DNA from: Prorocentrum cordatum
Taxonomy: Eukaryota > Sar > Dinophyceae > Prorocentrales > Prorocentraceae
Length of the DNA stretch: 64,000 nucleotides
Direction of reading: 5' to 3'
Assembly (NCBI GenBank): GCA_963575745.1
Contig: CAUYUJ010020170.1
Coordinates: 1,082,513 to 1,146,512, forward strand
The translations under genes and the position numbers were made by a program. The notes under the pieces are model-generated. The model saw only the letters and a program-made list of their open reading frames with translations. It did not search any database and was not told the origin of the DNA. This document shows, in pieces, positions 62,282-64,000 of this stretch (position 1 is the stretch's first letter; each line of letters begins with the position of its first letter).

Positions 62282-63828
62282 CGGGATCTCAGAGGGCTCC
62301 GATCAGGGATCACGTGTGCAGAATCACTTATTTGTTGTATGTGTCATTGTTGTTCGCCCCATGCGGTGGGCGGGCGGCGGACTTTGGCCATTGCCTGCGG
62401 GTGGTGGCTGGGGGTAGCCAGGCACCTGGGCCTTTGACCTGCGCTTGCATGGCGGTCCTGGCCTTCGGGCTCCGCCCTACAGGTGTGGGGCGGAGGTGGT
62501 CGGCGGCGTTCGGGGGCCCTTTTGCAGCCCCTTCGATCATGGATTGGTGGGAGCCAAGAGAGAGCCACCGAAAAAACAAGGGAGAGGTGGGAAGGGGGAG
62601 GGGGAAGGGGGGACGGAGGCGGACGCGGAGAGGAGGCAGGGGGGGGAGGGACGGAGGGATGAGGGCAGGGGAGGATGGGAGGGGAAGGGTGGGGGCGATG
62701 GGGGAAGAGGGGGGGACATCTCGCCCCCCTTCTCAGCTTGATCCTCCTGCTCCTCCTCCTCCTCCTCCTCCTCCTCCTCCTTCTCCCTCTTCTTGCCGTT
62801 TGCCGCCCTATTATCCTCGGCCCCTCTTCTCCTCGACATTTTCCAACTGTCCGGGGGAGGGGCTGGCAGCAGCAGCAGCAGCAGCAGCAGCAACGGCCGG
62901 AGGACGAGGCTGGTGTCTCCTGCTCGTCTCCCGCGCTGCTGAGTGCCACCAGGCGGGTTTCGGTGTTGCCGTTGTCACGAGGCGGTGGGCGGCGCATCAT
63001 GTCGGCGAGGAGCAGACCCCAGCATTGATTGCCGCTGGGGGACCAGGGGTACCACGTCCAGCACGAGGCCGCCCCCCTTGACCCCACGGAGCGCCCTGCG
63101 CTCCTGACGAGGAGACGCCCGGATGTAGGGCGCCTTCGCCACCGCGCGTGGCACGGTTGCTTCTTCGACGGGCCTCATGAACGCGGTGGTCAGCTGGCAG
63201 GTGGGACAGCCCGGCAGCGCGGTTCGCTTGTGCGTCGAATGTTGGAGGCGTCGAACAGATGAGACCCCAAAGGCCTGACTTGCGGTCGCCACGCTCTGCG
63301 TGCGGATGTTCGCGCCAGATGGAGCAGCAGCAGGACTCGCATTGCGTGTTGCGTGGAATTGGGTCGTCATCCAGCGGGGGTGATCCAGAAGAGTCGGGTG
63401 ACACCCCCCCGGATATGGCGACAACGACCTGGCCTTTTTGAGCTGAAGCGCCTGGTGGAAGAGGTTCGTCGCTGGGGCCTTGGTATAGCCCGCGTGGGAT
63501 GGCCACGTGGGGCTGCTGAGTTTCCATGAGCAGCGCGCACGATCGTCTCCCCTCTCACTGGTTCAAGAATGATGTCATGCCTCACTTATTGAGAATGCCA
63601 TTCCGCGTGCAGTTCCCGCCGACTCCACAAAACATGTCCTGAACATTATGCTGCAGCTGCGCAGCAGCTCCGCTCGACGCGGGGCAGGGCTTCGACAACG
63701 CTGCCGTCCCGCCGTCCACTTGACGCGCGGCAGGGCTTCGACTGATCGTGATGGCCGCTGAGGTGGTCCACGCCGTCGTTTTCCACCTCCTGGACGCCCA
63801 CATGGTTCGAAATAGAAAAACTACATAA
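62282..63828. other. Interval without a supported gene
   Basis: GGGGA-rich sequence lies at 62575-62720, (TCC)n at 62745-62790 and (AGC)n at 62868-62895. Frames on both strands at 62980-63530 are Arg/Pro/Gly-rich and unconvincing. CGACGCG(G/C)GGCAGGGCTTCGAC-like sequence occurs twice, at about 63675 and 63722. Confidence 0.4.
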
Positions 63829-63963
63829 GGGAGGTCCGCGCGGAGTCCTTAGATCGGCCCTCGACCTCCCTCTCTGGCGGGCGCGCAGAGCTCGCCCGGG
63901 GCGGCGCTGGAGGCGCCGCAAGGGGGACCCAATGCCGATCCAAGAAACCCGCGCGGGCAACCC
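63829..63963. mobile_element. MITE-like hairpin element, second copy
   Basis: Left end GGGAGGTCCGCGCGGAGTCC and TTAGATCGGCC; right end GCCGATCCAAGAAACCCGCG followed by CGGGCAACCC. The arms match those of the element at 55275, with a longer GC-rich centre. No clear target duplication. Confidence 0.6.
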
Positions 63964-64000
63964 AAAGGTTCTGTGTACGCCGTTCTGCTGTCTTTTACAC

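Noticed and set aside
62975-63527. Minus-strand protein genes
   Set aside because: Arg/Pro/Gly/Ser-rich frames overlap in several phases without a domain, splice logic or leader remnant.

Overview
The window looks like nuclear DNA of a dinoflagellate. The evidence is in the sequence: high GC; very long trinucleotide microsatellites; introns with GC, GA or GT donors bounded by short direct repeats; and, just 5' of several genes, decayed copies of the 22-nt dinoflagellate spliced leader (DinoSL, core GCCATTTTGGCTCAAG). The genus cannot be fixed from sequence alone. No rRNA, tRNA, CRISPR array or bacterial-type signal is supported. Gene density is low. Most long open frames are translations of microsatellites or antisense shadows.

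Layout. 1.5-8.8 kb: a multi-exon plus-strand gene (product unrecognised), preceded by a 70-bp palindrome and a relict DinoSL. Its introns hold a 1-kb TIR element, huge (GGA)n/(TCC)n/(CAT)n tracts and a 144-nt hairpin intron. 9-13 kb: microsatellites, a ~180-bp satellite-like array and a second TIR element. 13.1-16.5 kb: a broken cut-and-paste-type transposase split by a (TAC)n tract. 16.9-18.5 kb: a second ~180-bp array. 20.8 kb: one small ORF. 23.2-26.5 kb: tandem and nested TIR elements. 26.8-29.4 and 30.9-33.4 kb: two intronless plus-strand genes, a DUF3987-like P-loop ATPase and a KDZ-type transposase with cysteine-cluster domains. 33.5-35.3 kb: three unusual minisatellites. 36.3-37.6 kb: zinc-finger and hypothetical coding fragments abutting another TIR element.

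39.3-48.1 kb is a unidirectional minus-strand block of four genes: a Merlin/IS1595-type transposase, a 146-aa unknown protein, a P-loop ATPase, and a PP2C (PPTC7-like) phosphatase. Each has a DinoSL-like remnant 54-80 nt upstream of its ATG. A 153-bp tandem array lies between the last two, and the same unit forms the PPTC7-like gene's intron. 48.3-51.3 kb: a minisatellite, a large inverted-repeat array, (AGT)n and a TIR-element 3' end. 51-60 kb: mostly repeats with two MITE-like elements. 60.9-62.3 kb: a plus-strand WWE-domain gene with a nearly intact (20/21) DinoSL 31 nt upstream of its ATG.

Interpretation. Genes seem to have been recycled from trans-spliced mRNAs (leaving DinoSL relics) and then to have gained introns from mobile introner-like elements (leaving direct repeats at splice sites). 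Phase-consistent splice junctions support this for the first gene, the P-loop ATPase and the PP2C gene. The splice models are mine from sequence and have no transcript support.
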